From Ralstonia insidiosa (GTDB lineage Bacteria; Pseudomonadota; Gammaproteobacteria; Burkholderiales; Burkholderiaceae): 64,000 nt of DNA. Shown piece by piece: positions 17,301-24,305 of this stretch. The notes beneath the pieces are model-generated. The model made no database searches. It saw nothing but the letters and a program-made list of their open reading frames with translations, and was not told the origin of the DNA. The stretch spans positions 930,001-994,000 of the forward strand of contig NZ_VZPV01000001.1 in NCBI RefSeq assembly GCF_008801405.1, read 5' to 3'. Made by a program: the position numbers and the translations under genes. How positions within the stretch are numbered: position 1 is the first letter of the stretch; each line of letters starts with the position of its first letter.

Positions 17301-18390
17301 GCGCCTGCGAGCGGGTGTCGGCGACGTAACGGATAAGCTGGACGAGGTCGCCGCGGTCATGAACATCATCAACGATGAGGAGTTTCTCGCCAGCCCCAAG
17401 ATCCTCGAGGCTCTTCGCCGTGATTTCCTCGGTCGGCGAGGCTACGACCATGCGGACTTCCGGGTGCTGAACGGCGTATGCCTCCAAGGCAGCGCGAAGT
17501 ACCCGCGATTTCCCCTCGCCGGCGCGACCAATGAGGCTCACCGCGATCACGCTTCGATCAGCGAGGGCGCGTGCGAGGTCGTCGAGTTCCGCCGCCCGGC
17601 CCACGAGTTCCCAGCGCTGATTATTGAAGGGCCGACCGTCTACGAGCAGAGGCGCAAAGAATTCGTCAACCGATTGCCAGGGCCCCGCCGCTAGTTCGCC
17701 GGTCAATGCGAAACGCTGTGTCGGGAAGTAGATGTCGGCGATGCGCACCTGCTCGCGCTTGGGCAGATTACGGAAGATTCGAGTGATGTCGATTTGGTCC
17801 CACAAATCCCACCCTCGCGCACGCCTGATTTCGTTGCGGGCATCGGGACTGGCCACGCGAGAGAGGAGGATATGCTTCTTCTTCGCGGCAATCGTCTGGG
17901 CCTTGATTGCCTTCTTAACCTTGTCCGGACCGAACTGCGATTCGCGCTTGCACTGGTACGTATACAACTCGTCGTTCTCGAACCGTGCCTCGATGTCGAT
18001 CCCATATTGCTTGTGTCCGGTCTTCCCGGCGGGGTGGACATCTGCTTTCCCATGCAGATAGGTCGAGAGAAGATCGAGGCAGAAGTACTCGAAGCTGTCG
18101 GGCAGCAGGCTGGGGAGCGGAAGAGGTCGATCGAAGGACACCGTTGTTGCCTCCGGGGTGTAGCCCGCCGCATGCGACAGTTTCGTTACATCGACCTTGA
18201 GCGTTGCAGCAAGCTTTGCGAGTTCGTTCGCTCGTGGTCGAGATGTTCCTGCTTCCCAGCGGCTGACGGTTTGTTGAGATGCGCCGAGTCGGTGTGCGAG
18301 TTCCGCTTGAGTTGCGATTCCCGCCACGACTCTCATCGAGCGAATTTGTTCGCCCAGGGCCACATAGCGCGGCGAAGTTTTCATACTCAT
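14344..18390 (-). CDS. XRE HTH + PD-(D/E)XK-like + P-loop NTPase (STAND-like) large defence protein
   Basis: 1348 aa. Residues ~9-70 form an XRE-type helix-turn-helix (TQAELAHRLGASQQTVSRWEAG). Residues ~90-200 look like a restriction-endonuclease fold (YGIDIEARF at 129-137, YQCKRES at 145-151: D...Q-x-K). A P-loop ATPase follows with Walker A GRAGEGKSR (288-296) and Walker B KLLIVDDVHD (336-345). The remaining ~850 residues are helical and repeat-like with no recognised domain, as in the sensor arms of STAND NTPases (Avs-like proteins), which recognise phage proteins and trigger an attached nuclease. Fusion of an XRE domain at the N-terminus is unusual for such proteins and, with the perfect palindrome 21 bp before the start (18411-18427), suggests self-repression. 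The specific activity is inferred. Confidence 0.7.
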   Translation of the reverse strand: MSMKTSPRYVALGEQIRSMRVVAGIATQAELAHRLGASQQTVSRWEAGTSRPRANELAKLAATLKVDVTKLSHAAGYTPEATTVSFDRPLPLPSLLPDSFEYFCLDLLSTYLHGKADVHPAGKTGHKQYGIDIEARFENDELYTYQCKRESQFGPDKVKKAIKAQTIAAKKKHILLSRVASPDARNEIRRARGWDLWDQIDITRIFRNLPKREQVRIADIYFPTQRFALTGELAAGPWQSVDEFFAPLLVDGRPFNNQRWELVGRAAELDDLARALADRSVIAVSLIGRAGEGKSRVLRAALEAYAVQHPEVRMVVASPTEEITAKSLEDLGAGEKLLIVDDVHDRGDLVQLIRYVADTRSQARLFLVYRPYWSDVILGELARYALAGNLIRSITLTKPTKRDGVILATQVLNKLGAPTDAAEAIASAAYDSPLAVVVGAQIVATEGVHPELFASNEVFRTMVLKHYEKVIAQGIAQGKEQDRVHKILRVLALIQPVAPDDKHVLELLASVEGVAAPDASRLVQLLVDAGVLFKRGARYRLSPDLLADSIIETACITPSGASNGYAEKLFSESIPEHKEHVLLNLGRLDWRRNEGDTSESTLLDGLWSQLVWADDYVNAQVKAAAAAAYFQPRQALTLARRLIDEGHGQDKDVCRIIQGATYSLGHLADACSLLWEVGQHDERPTHPHPHHAIRLLTELATPDPRKPIEFVEGVVDFALSLLDYPESWKGLYTPFEVLKGALATEGHFTSAASSREITLSTFSIQRERVSQVRQRIIAELLSSLSNTNQRRAFLAAQHLANALRAPMATQPEDSDSWGDEFLETLEKTDALLGTVIVTAPVLVRVAESVSWHALYGPERTRPTARRIFEHLDRDLDTRTTRAFMDAWGTNTWPIEENVGRPQHDADVNALCSELGARYSEPAQLAQFLHDRLEDIGQANGSPDHGAARLFLARLLESNLPLARYLVQEHLRGKNSQLSPHTGCALSFLLMGAREEASALVDSMLATDDTHLQVVAEGYLFATNLAPYSDLDLRALRRIFASHEGPILRYTPHITHEVARNDKRLAIELITSVDVDCALRYARDFFMWIVHEDTIPFDMIHDDQLRRLVDGLRHATRLDEYWTNDFLKKAIRRVPDSVIELAKTRIEGAIASGDWGMQPLGGVLGRRDALDLLSLSEGREILRGLLDWARGRIGDYAFSYRFAELIEALCSPYDAACVAALEDWLAGGTDEHFKVITAIVREAGPRFVYSHEGFVARVLKAARGVGRTTHRDLSSAIFAASVSGARSGAPGQPFPFDLELKAMSEQRLALLAKSDPAFELYRELRDYAVREVERQLEEGRRMAEEDADT

Positions 18391-18410
18391 TTAGTGTGTG
18401 CGATGGACTG

Positions 18411-18427
18411 TACGCATAATATGCGTA
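18411..18427. promoter_or_regulatory. 17-bp perfect palindrome, probable operator of the XRE-domain protein
   Basis: TACGCATA-A-TATGCGTA is an exact 8+1+8 inverted repeat 20 bp upstream of the start codon at 18390, in the divergent spacer shared with the genes at 18597 and 18985. Its AT-rich centre could overlap a -10 element. The adjacent protein starts with an XRE DNA-binding domain, so autoregulation is the simplest reading. Confidence 0.6.
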
Positions 18428-18596
18428 TGAAGAGTGAATTGCAAAGAACGGCCGCCAGTGTGCTCCATGGGTCACTAGTAGATGCAGATGAGAGTCCGCG
18501 GATACTGGCTTGGCCGCTCTGTTTCATTCGCCTGATCGACTTGTAGTGCTTCCTCGACAATGGGAAAAATCTGAACGCCCGCAACTAGCCAAGCTC

Positions 18597-18965
18597 ATGA
18601 GCCACTTTGACGAACTACCGCGTCGCGATCGAAATCACGAGATTGAGGACAAGGCGATCGCCGCCTTCCAGATGCGGATTAACGAAAGCAACGCATTCTT
18701 TCTGCAGATAACGGACCGCAAGGACTACGGGACCGATTGCCAGATCGAGGTGAAGGCTGATGGGCGTGCCACGAACGCCAGGGTCCACGTTCAACTCAAG
18801 GGAACTGAGCGTGCGCTAACCGTGATGGCAATCCGCGCAGGCGTGCTCGGCCGCATGGCTACGCTTGCCTGCTCGCATTTCGAGCATGTCATCTCACTTG
18901 GTTTCTCCACGCTCGGATTCGATTTATGCATCAACGCCTTCCTTAGGCGCCACAACGACAAATAA
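18597..18965 (+). pseudogene. Truncated DUF4365 gene
   Basis: 122 aa from ATG 18597. The first ~70 residues are a clear DUF4365 N-terminus: LPRRDRNHEIEDKAIAAF, then RKDYGTDCQIEV and VHVQLKGTERA, giving the D...Q-x-K core. Past KGTERA the expected continuation (the strand and helix segment and C-terminal half) is not recognisable and the frame closes at 18965, so the gene looks cut or frameshifted. The function of the family is unclear; it is common in defence islands and has a restriction-endonuclease-like fold. It precedes the DUF4297 gene by 19 bp on the same strand and could be a remnant of a once larger operon. Confidence 0.5.
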
Positions 18966-18984
18966 ACAATTCCCAGACGACGAA

Positions 18985-20730
18985 ATGACGAACATACCTC
19001 TCGGAGAGCCGGAACTTGGTCAGAACGGCGCACCAACCAAGGCTTTTGATCAGACTCCTCGTACGCGCCGGGCTTTCTCATATCAAGACTATGCCGCATA
19101 CGCGTTATTGTTGAAGTCGATCGATGGGGGTCCCTATAAGGAGCTATGGGTCGAGCATCACAATGACATTCTTGCTGCACGACAAGACGGTCTCTTCGAT
19201 CTGTATCAGGTTAAAACCCGAGAGCCGTCTGACGAACCCTGGATGATAGGTGATGATGCCATTTATGAAACTATAGCCAAATTTTGCACTATTCAAAAAG
19301 ATCATGGCAACGAGATCGCTGCCTACTACATCTACTCCAACCTTCGCCCATACGTTCCCGCCCCCAACGCTTCAGCAAGTAGAAAATCGCGCTCACTGCA
19401 CGCGCTTCAACACGAGATTTTTCAAAGTGGAGTCGAGAATATATCTGATGATTATCGGGATGCGTTTCTTAAACTCAAGAAAGCAACCTGCTCAAATGAG
19501 GATATATTATGCGGTGTCCTTAAAAAGCTATTCTTTGTCGTCGGCCCCGCTTTAGACTCTTTTCGTTCCGGTTTGCCTGCAGCGCTGTGCGAGGTACGGC
19601 CGAAACTAACGCGCTGGCGAATAACGGAGGTCATGAATCTGCAGCTCGAGCTGCTTCGCCGTGTCGAAGCAGCTGGTTCCGCAGAAGTACCTCCGCTGTT
19701 GCTACACACATCGCCGATTTCGGCAGGTGGGCTTCCGTCGGCGGAAATTTATTGGCGCCGAGTGCGTGCGAGCGCGATAAGACGCAACATCTCGCTGCGA
19801 ATGCTTCAGCGCAGGTTTTCCCGAGTGTTTTTTGCCGTTGGCAAGGTTGCGGTGTGTGTTGTCGCTGGGGGGCTTCTTTTTAGACCGCTGCTTCAGGTCA
19901 GCGCTTTGCAGAGTGCTTTGAACGTTATCCAGCGTAGCCAAAACGGAGTGCGGCCAGCCGAATTCGCCGAGTCTGTCGCAATTGTCCGGGCAGCGAGAAA
20001 ACCACTAAATCATCTTAGCCTCGACGGAGCAAACATAGAGTGCCAAGATTTGTCGGGTCTGGAAATGGTGCGCGCATCGGGACAGTCCATGCACGCCACC
20101 GGCGTCACCTTTGATAATAGCATCTTAGCAGGCGCGGTCTTCAATGACAGTGAGTTGAATGGTGCGAAGTTTCGTCATGCACGTATGGATGAGATTGTTC
20201 TGAGTAAAAGCAATATGCTTGTCACCAATTTTTCTGGTGCGGAAGCCAAGAATGCAAATTTCTCCGAGGCGACACTCAACGGCGCAAATTTTTCCCACGG
20301 CGTGTTTTCGGGGGCAAATTTTAAGAATGCAGTTCTCGATTCTAGCGATATGCGCAGTGCCGACTTGAGTATGACAAATTTGAAAGATGCCGTACTTACA
20401 GATGCCGATGTTAGTGGGGCAGATTTTACTGGTGCAAAGAATTTGACTCAGGAAATGCTGTTGAGTGCCTGTGTCAGTAGCTCTAAATTGCCAATTGTTG
20501 ATAAGCCGTTAAAACCAACTTCTAGGGCGTGCTATAAAACAGAAAAGGAAGAAGAGCAACGGATGGTTAAACGTTTTGCCTTGCTCGTGACCGGTCAGGT
20601 GGCGGTAATTCAGGGGTATTGCAAGGACTTTGAGCATAAGTTCCGTCCAGCTGACTCGAAACTACATCCTCAAGATAACGAGAGAATATGGTTCGATACA
20701 GATGTACTGGGAGATCAACGTCCTCACTAA
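18985..20730 (+). CDS. DUF4297 (Cap4-like) nuclease domain - membrane helix - pentapeptide repeat protein
   Basis: 581 aa from ATG 18985. Residues ~28-110 match the DUF4297 nuclease domain found in the CBASS effector Cap4 and other defence proteins: FSYQDYAAYALLLKS, LWVEHHNDI (Glu57, Asp61), and FDLYQVKTRE (Gln75-Lys77). A middle helical region is followed by one membrane-spanning segment (~280-304, FSRVFFAVGKVAVCVVAGGL) and then about fourteen degenerate pentapeptide repeats (~342-485, pattern A(N/D)(F/L)xx, e.g. LNGANFSHGVFSGANF). The last ~95 residues are unassigned. Base composition is clearly more AT-rich than its neighbours, a sign of recent transfer. No CD-NTase lies nearby, so it is not an ordinary CBASS pair. 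The repeats could form a sensor or binding surface; that is inference. Confidence 0.65.
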   Translation: MTNIPLGEPELGQNGAPTKAFDQTPRTRRAFSYQDYAAYALLLKSIDGGPYKELWVEHHNDILAARQDGLFDLYQVKTREPSDEPWMIGDDAIYETIAKFCTIQKDHGNEIAAYYIYSNLRPYVPAPNASASRKSRSLHALQHEIFQSGVENISDDYRDAFLKLKKATCSNEDILCGVLKKLFFVVGPALDSFRSGLPAALCEVRPKLTRWRITEVMNLQLELLRRVEAAGSAEVPPLLLHTSPISAGGLPSAEIYWRRVRASAIRRNISLRMLQRRFSRVFFAVGKVAVCVVAGGLLFRPLLQVSALQSALNVIQRSQNGVRPAEFAESVAIVRAARKPLNHLSLDGANIECQDLSGLEMVRASGQSMHATGVTFDNSILAGAVFNDSELNGAKFRHARMDEIVLSKSNMLVTNFSGAEAKNANFSEATLNGANFSHGVFSGANFKNAVLDSSDMRSADLSMTNLKDAVLTDADVSGADFTGAKNLTQEMLLSACVSSSKLPIVDKPLKPTSRACYKTEKEEEQRMVKRFALLVTGQVAVIQGYCKDFEHKFRPADSKLHPQDNERIWFDTDVLGDQRPH

Positions 20731-20744
20731 CCGGCAACTCAGGC

Positions 20745-20877
20745 TACCGGACGCCTTGCGAGTCGGCAGTCGCGTGAGTACATCTTTCAGATTGGCGTAG
20801 GGATCATGCTCGTTGAGCTTGGCCGATTGGATCAGGCTCATGACGGCAGCCGAGCGTTGACCGGCGCGCAGTGAGCC
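20745..20877 (-). pseudogene. IS66-family transposase remnant (C-terminal fragment)
   Basis: Translated on the minus strand the segment gives GSLRAGQRSAAVMSLIQSA then KLNEHDPYANLKDVLTRLPT, the highly conserved C-terminus of IS66 transposases (TnpC). Nothing upstream of the fragment resembles the rest of the transposase and no terminal repeats were seen, so it is a relic. The remaining sequence to 21106 shows nothing I can identify. Confidence 0.8.
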
Positions 20878-21106
20878 CGCGTGAGGGGCGCAGGTGAAAG
20901 CGCTACCGTTTTGGAGAGCTTTTGCAGAGCCAGTGCGAGCTGGCCGCGATAGAGTGCTTGAAGTACTGCGCCTCAGGCGCATCGACCGTGTAGTTTTAGG
21001 GGCACTTTTCCGGGGCTGCGACTTTACATTCCACGCATACTCGGCAGCGGAAGTCCCGGTGACCAGCGGGATACGACGCGTTCTTTACAGCCGGAGGTTC
21101 CGCTAA

Positions 21107-21200
21107 CCGTTCTAAGCGGAACTTGGTCTAGATCTGTAAAGAAGGGCCCCGAAGTTCTTGTCTAATCAATGGGTTAGGCGGGAATTTACGGGGCTTTTTT
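21107..21200 (+). repeat. Right end repeat of the genomic island (attR-like)
   Basis: Diverged copy of 4203-4296, beginning with the same CCGTTCTAA that ends ssb and running through the hairpin to the T tract. The ssb coding sequence itself is not present upstream of it. Its presence fixes the island's right boundary and shows that the repeat includes the terminator. Confidence 0.75.
21146..21200 (+). terminator. Terminator hairpin of the right end repeat
   Basis: GCCCCG (21146-21151) pairs with CGGGGC (21189-21194), followed by six T. Compensatory differences from the left copy (GGGCCCTG/CAGGGCCC there) keep the stem intact, so both ends of the island retain a functional-looking terminator. 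Confidence 0.7.
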
Positions 21201-21298
21201 GTTGCTGACCAGATCATGCGCGAGCAGAAAATGACGAAGGTTGAGTTGCAACCGGCGAACTAGACTTTAGGGACCATGCCTGCCTTCAGGGAGGGGTC

Positions 21299-21457
21299 AT
21301 GAGACACGTGATCAAGCGTTTTCTGTTTGCGGTTGCACTGCTGACAGTGATTAGCGGCACCGTTGGCACCTTTACCGTCCTCACCGCATCGTCTGCGCAT
21401 GCAGAGCCGTGTGGCGGCCGGGGGTATCCGGAGGGCGGTGGCGGTAGCCGGCCCTAG
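21299..21457 (+). CDS. Small secreted protein
   Basis: 52 aa, ATG 21299 preceded by a strong GGGAGGGG ribosome binding site. The sequence has a classical signal peptide (MRHVIKRFLFAVALLTVISG, then a Ser-Ala-His-Ala cleavage site near residue 37), leaving a mature Gly-rich peptide of about 15 residues with one Cys. I do not recognise a family. It is the first backbone gene after the island and is followed by a clear terminator. Confidence 0.55.
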   Translation: MRHVIKRFLFAVALLTVISGTVGTFTVLTASSAHAEPCGGRGYPEGGGGSRP

Positions 21458-21544
21458 CCAAAGGCCATCACGCGACCAGTTCTTTTTTGCCCCAGGGGCC
21501 GCTTCCGTTCGTTCCGGTGGGTACCTGTAGCGTGGCAAGCACAC

Positions 21545-21577
21545 AAGCCTGCAGCCCTTTGGGTTGCGGGCTTTTTT
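21545..21577 (+). terminator. Intrinsic terminator after the small secreted protein
   Basis: AAGCCTGCAGCCC pairs (with two mismatches) with GGGTTGCGGGCTT across a TTT loop and runs into a T tract. The surrounding gap (21458-21719) shows nothing else. Confidence 0.75.
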
Positions 21578-21719
21578 GCCGTTTGCGTTTCCCACGCAGC
21601 ACACAGACAGTTGAACACGGTGATGCGGTCGACAAGTCATCCCTGATCTGTCAGATTGCCGGTTCGTCATCCGCTCCGGCCCATTCTGGGCTGCGCGGCG
21701 CTACTTGGGAGTGTTTCGC

Positions 21720-22637
21720 ATGTCTACGGAAGACCAGTCAGAGCGTGTTTCCCTTGCCGTCGTTGCCACTGTGATCGGTGTTTTGCTGATCAGCGTGGTC
21801 ATTTACGCGGTGCGATTCATCAGCGGCCAGGATGCCGCGTCGGCGGGCGGGGGCGCTGCACCGGCAGCGGTGTCCACAGGTTCGTCAGCGGGTGAGCACG
21901 CCACTGCACCGGGTGCCATTGGGCTTGCCGGTAACGCTCAGAAGATCACCCTCAGCGGTGCCGTGCCTGATGAGGCAACCAAGGCGCGCCTGCTCAAGCC
22001 TGCACGCGTGCTGTGGGGCAAGGACAACGTGGTCGACCAGTTGACGGTTGCCGCAGGCGCGCCGGCAGTGTGGTGGCAGTCCCGCCCGGTCGATGTGCTG
22101 GCCCGCCTGAAGCAACTGGGCAGCTTCGATCTGCAGACCAGCGCGGAGGGCATGAAGCTGACCGGCGTGGCGCCGAGCGCAGCGGTGCGTTCTGCCACTG
22201 GCACCGCCGCGCCAGGTTGGATCGCCAGCCAGTTGAAGTCGGACGTGGCGTTGACCACCGATGCCAATGCCGGCACGGCGGGCGCTGCGGCAGCATCGGA
22301 CAACCTGCTCGACGAGCGCATCGAATTTGCTTCCGGCTCCTCGACGTTGCCGGAGGAAGCCAAGAGCCGCCTGAATGACATCGCTGGATTGCTGAAGGAT
22401 GACGACCGCACGATCGTCATCACCGGTCATACCGACAATCAGGGCGATGAGGCTGCCAACCAGAAGCTGTCGCTCGAACGTGCTGAGTCGGTACGCGCGT
22501 ATCTCACGGGCCAGGGCGTGCCGCAGACGCGTTTGCAGGCAGCGGGGGCTGGGTCCAGCGTGCCGGTGGCGGATAACGCAAGTGCTGAGGGGCGTCAGCG
22601 CAACCGTCGCATTACCTTTGCGGTGGCCGCAAAGTAG
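21720..22637 (+). CDS. OmpA-domain membrane-anchored protein
   Basis: 305 aa from ATG 21720 (MSTEDQSERVS). One N-terminal membrane helix (~10-33, VSLAVVATVIGVLLISVVIYAV) is followed by a low-complexity linker and a BON-like segment (KITLSGAVPDEATKARLL). The C-terminal OmpA/MotB peptidoglycan-binding domain covers ~200-305: IEFASGSSTLPEEAK, ITGHTDNQGDEAANQKLS, ERAESVRAYL and RQRNRRITF. It probably tethers the inner membrane or envelope to peptidoglycan. It stands alone between two terminators. Confidence 0.85.
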   Translation: MSTEDQSERVSLAVVATVIGVLLISVVIYAVRFISGQDAASAGGGAAPAAVSTGSSAGEHATAPGAIGLAGNAQKITLSGAVPDEATKARLLKPARVLWGKDNVVDQLTVAAGAPAVWWQSRPVDVLARLKQLGSFDLQTSAEGMKLTGVAPSAAVRSATGTAAPGWIASQLKSDVALTTDANAGTAGAAAASDNLLDERIEFASGSSTLPEEAKSRLNDIAGLLKDDDRTIVITGHTDNQGDEAANQKLSLERAESVRAYLTGQGVPQTRLQAAGAGSSVPVADNASAEGRQRNRRITFAVAAK

Positions 22638-22667
22638 ATCGCGTTATCACGCGGTAGGCGTCGATTA

Positions 22668-22702
22668 AACCCGGCACTCCATCACGGATGCCGGGTTTTT
22701 TG
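22668..22702 (+). terminator. Terminator after the OmpA-domain gene
   Basis: AACCCGGCA (22668-22676) pairs with TGCCGGGTT (22689-22697), followed by T residues. It separates the plus-strand gene from the convergent biosynthetic operon. Confidence 0.85.
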
Positions 22703-22711
22703 TTGAGAGCG

Positions 22712-23008
22712 TCAGTCGCTATCGCAAGGCTTCTTGAACACATGCTTCACGCCGCATTTGGTGGCATGCGCGGCGTTCTTTACGCCATGCCCAACCGCAC
22801 GCGCGGCGTTGGCCGTGGCATGGCCGGCTTCCTTTGCGGCGTGCCCGGTCTTCCTGGCGGCTTCCTTCGAGTCCTGCTTGATGTTCTCCTTCACTTCGGA
22901 CAGGTCGGCATGGGCGATGGGGCTGAGCAGCGTCAGCAATAGCGCGGCAATCGGCAATAGCGGGAACAGGCGACCTTTCACAGCGGGATTCCTCTCCAAC
23001 AGATTCAT
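22712..23008 (-). CDS. Small exported Lys/His/Ala-rich helical protein, last gene of the APE-like operon
   Basis: 98 aa. A signal peptide (cleavage near SPIAHA-D, residue ~34) is followed by an amphipathic, apolipoprotein-like helix with near-repeats of the type KxxxHAAKEAGHATANAARAVGHG, and a C-terminal half with two Cys. The ATG overlaps the stop of the dehydratase gene by 4 bp, which ties it to the lipid biosynthetic operon. Function unknown; a periplasmic lipid-binding or chaperone role would fit such a helix but is inference. Confidence 0.7.
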   Translation of the reverse strand: MNLLERNPAVKGRLFPLLPIAALLLTLLSPIAHADLSEVKENIKQDSKEAARKTGHAAKEAGHATANAARAVGHGVKNAAHATKCGVKHVFKKPCDSD

Positions 23009-23478
23009 ACGGCGGACGCGTCGAGCACAACGGCGGCGCGGCCAGTGAGCAGCGTGCGCTCGGCGCAGCGCACGGTAAAGCGGTACAGCACGTTGTTGCC
23101 GTCACCGCTGATGCGCTCGGCTTCAATGTCGAGCGGCGCGTCGAACGTATCCAGCCGCGCAACGTGGGCTTCAACACCGCGCACGCTGGCAAGAAAGCCT
23201 GCACGTGGGCGCGCTTGTGCGATCTCATGTGCGACATCAAGCAGGGCGCCGTGCACGGCCATCGCCTGCGCGGCGTATTCGACGCCGCACACGGCTGCCA
23301 GCCGACCATGCGCACGCAGCGGATTGGCTGGATCGCGGTGGCTCGTAGCCGTGCAATGGATATGCGCGTCGTCCCAGGCGAGCACGGTGTCGAGCAGGCA
23401 CATCGCGCCGCTGTGCGGAATGCGCGCGGCGATCCAGCTTTGGTCAAGCGGCGGCGACAGCGCTGCATCCAGCGTCAT
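23005..23478 (-). CDS. Hotdog-fold 3-hydroxyacyl-ACP dehydratase (APE-type)
   Basis: 157 aa, FabZ/FabA-like hotdog protein that removes water from 3-hydroxyacyl-ACP. Recognisable pieces are IPHSGAMCLLDTVLAW, where the His of the IPH motif is the likely catalytic residue, and HGRLAAVCGVEYAAQAMAVHGAL. It overlaps the preceding ketosynthase-like gene by 4 bp. In aryl-polyene clusters a protein of this type works with the ketosynthases to build conjugated double bonds. Confidence 0.8.
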   Translation of the reverse strand: MTLDAALSPPLDQSWIAARIPHSGAMCLLDTVLAWDDAHIHCTATSHRDPANPLRAHGRLAAVCGVEYAAQAMAVHGALLDVAHEIAQARPRAGFLASVRGVEAHVARLDTFDAPLDIEAERISGDGNNVLYRFTVRCAERTLLTGRAAVVLDASAV

Positions 23479-24305
23479 GGCGCACCTGTGCTGAAGACGC
23501 CATCGGCACCCCGCAGCGCGACATCCACTTGCAGGCGCGTGTCAGGCAGGTAGTCGAGCACCACGCTTTGCGACCGCTGTGTCGCCAGCGCTTCGAGCAA
23601 CGGCAGTACGCGCGCGGCAGGATTGCCGCCACGCAGTGCTTCGAGCTCGGCGTGCGCCAGCGTGGTGGCGTGGGCGTCGGTCAGCGCGACATCGATACGG
23701 GCAAGTGTGTGCGTGCTCGGCTCAGGTGCCAGCACCAGTGCCACGGCAAACGCATCGGGCACCGGTCGCACGGCGCGCAGCGGCTCGGGGTAGTCGCTGT
23801 CGTAGACGATCAGCAGGTTGGCAGCACCATCGACCGTGACCTGGCAGAGGCTTTCCAGCAGGCCGGCGGCAAAGCTGCCGTCGTGCGCGCACAGCACGTT
23901 GGACGGTGCCGTGGCATGCGTGGCGATGCTCCAGTAGCCCGCGGGCGCGTTGTGCACGGAGTTGTGGAAACGCGTGGGCGACAGCTTGCGGTCGTCGCTC
24001 GCCAGCGTTTCGCAGATCACGTGGCAGTTCTGGCCGTCACCCCCGGACGAGCTGAATACCGTGGCCAGCGTGGCGGCATCGCGCCCGCTGGCGGCCACGG
24101 CTTCATGGCCGACCGCCAGGGCGAGTTTGACGACCGGCCCGGTGCGGCGCCGCTCGACGGGCGGCAGGCTTGTCGGCGCTGGCAGGATGGTGCGCTCGGG
24201 CGCGTAGGCCGCGCGCCCGGCAAGAACCTCCGCTGCCTGCGTCCAATCCGGTAGGCCAGGCCCGAGCAGGCCGATGCCTTCAATGAATGCGCTCAGCCGC
24301 GTCAT
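23475..24305 (-). CDS. Beta-ketoacyl synthase-like chain-length-factor-type protein
   Basis: 276 aa from ATG 24305, matching the short ketosynthase-like family of APE clusters (N-terminal ketosynthase domain only). Typical features are SSSGGDGQNCHVICETLA and FHNSVHNAPAGYWSIA. The position that carries the nucleophilic Cys in active ketosynthases reads CAHDGSFAAGL, so it is probably a non-catalytic partner forming a heterodimer with the next protein. It overlaps both neighbours by 4 bp. Confidence 0.8.
   Translation of the reverse strand: MTRLSAFIEGIGLLGPGLPDWTQAAEVLAGRAAYAPERTILPAPTSLPPVERRRTGPVVKLALAVGHEAVAASGRDAATLATVFSSSGGDGQNCHVICETLASDDRKLSPTRFHNSVHNAPAGYWSIATHATAPSNVLCAHDGSFAAGLLESLCQVTVDGAANLLIVYDSDYPEPLRAVRPVPDAFAVALVLAPEPSTHTLARIDVALTDAHATTLAHAELEALRGGNPAARVLPLLEALATQRSQSVVLDYLPDTRLQVDVALRGADGVFSTGAP

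Larger units (their letters stand above)
4203..21200. mobile_element. GInt-type genomic island with defence cargo, inserted at the ssb terminator
   Basis: The island is delimited by the imperfect 94-bp direct repeat at 4203-4296 and 21107-21200. It begins with four tightly overlapping genes (three tyrosine recombinases and a small coiled-coil protein), the arrangement described for GInt islands (ginABCD). The remaining genes are defence-like: short Argonaute with partner, DUF4365-like, XRE/nuclease/P-loop protein, and DUF4297-pentapeptide protein. Base composition is visibly less GC-rich than the flanks. An IS66 fragment near the right end and a truncated DUF4365 gene indicate repeated rearrangement of the cargo. 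Known: GInts excise as circles through their gin genes. Inferred: that this copy is still mobile. Confidence 0.75.

Noticed and set aside
18985..20730. A CBASS operon (Cap4 effector)
   Set aside because: No CD-NTase, SAVED domain or Cap2/Cap3 gene is present on either side; only the DUF4297 nuclease domain is shared.
20894..21106. 70-codon frame at the right end of the island
   Set aside because: Overlaps the end of the IS66 relic region, no similarity recognised, ends at the attachment repeat; probably chance.
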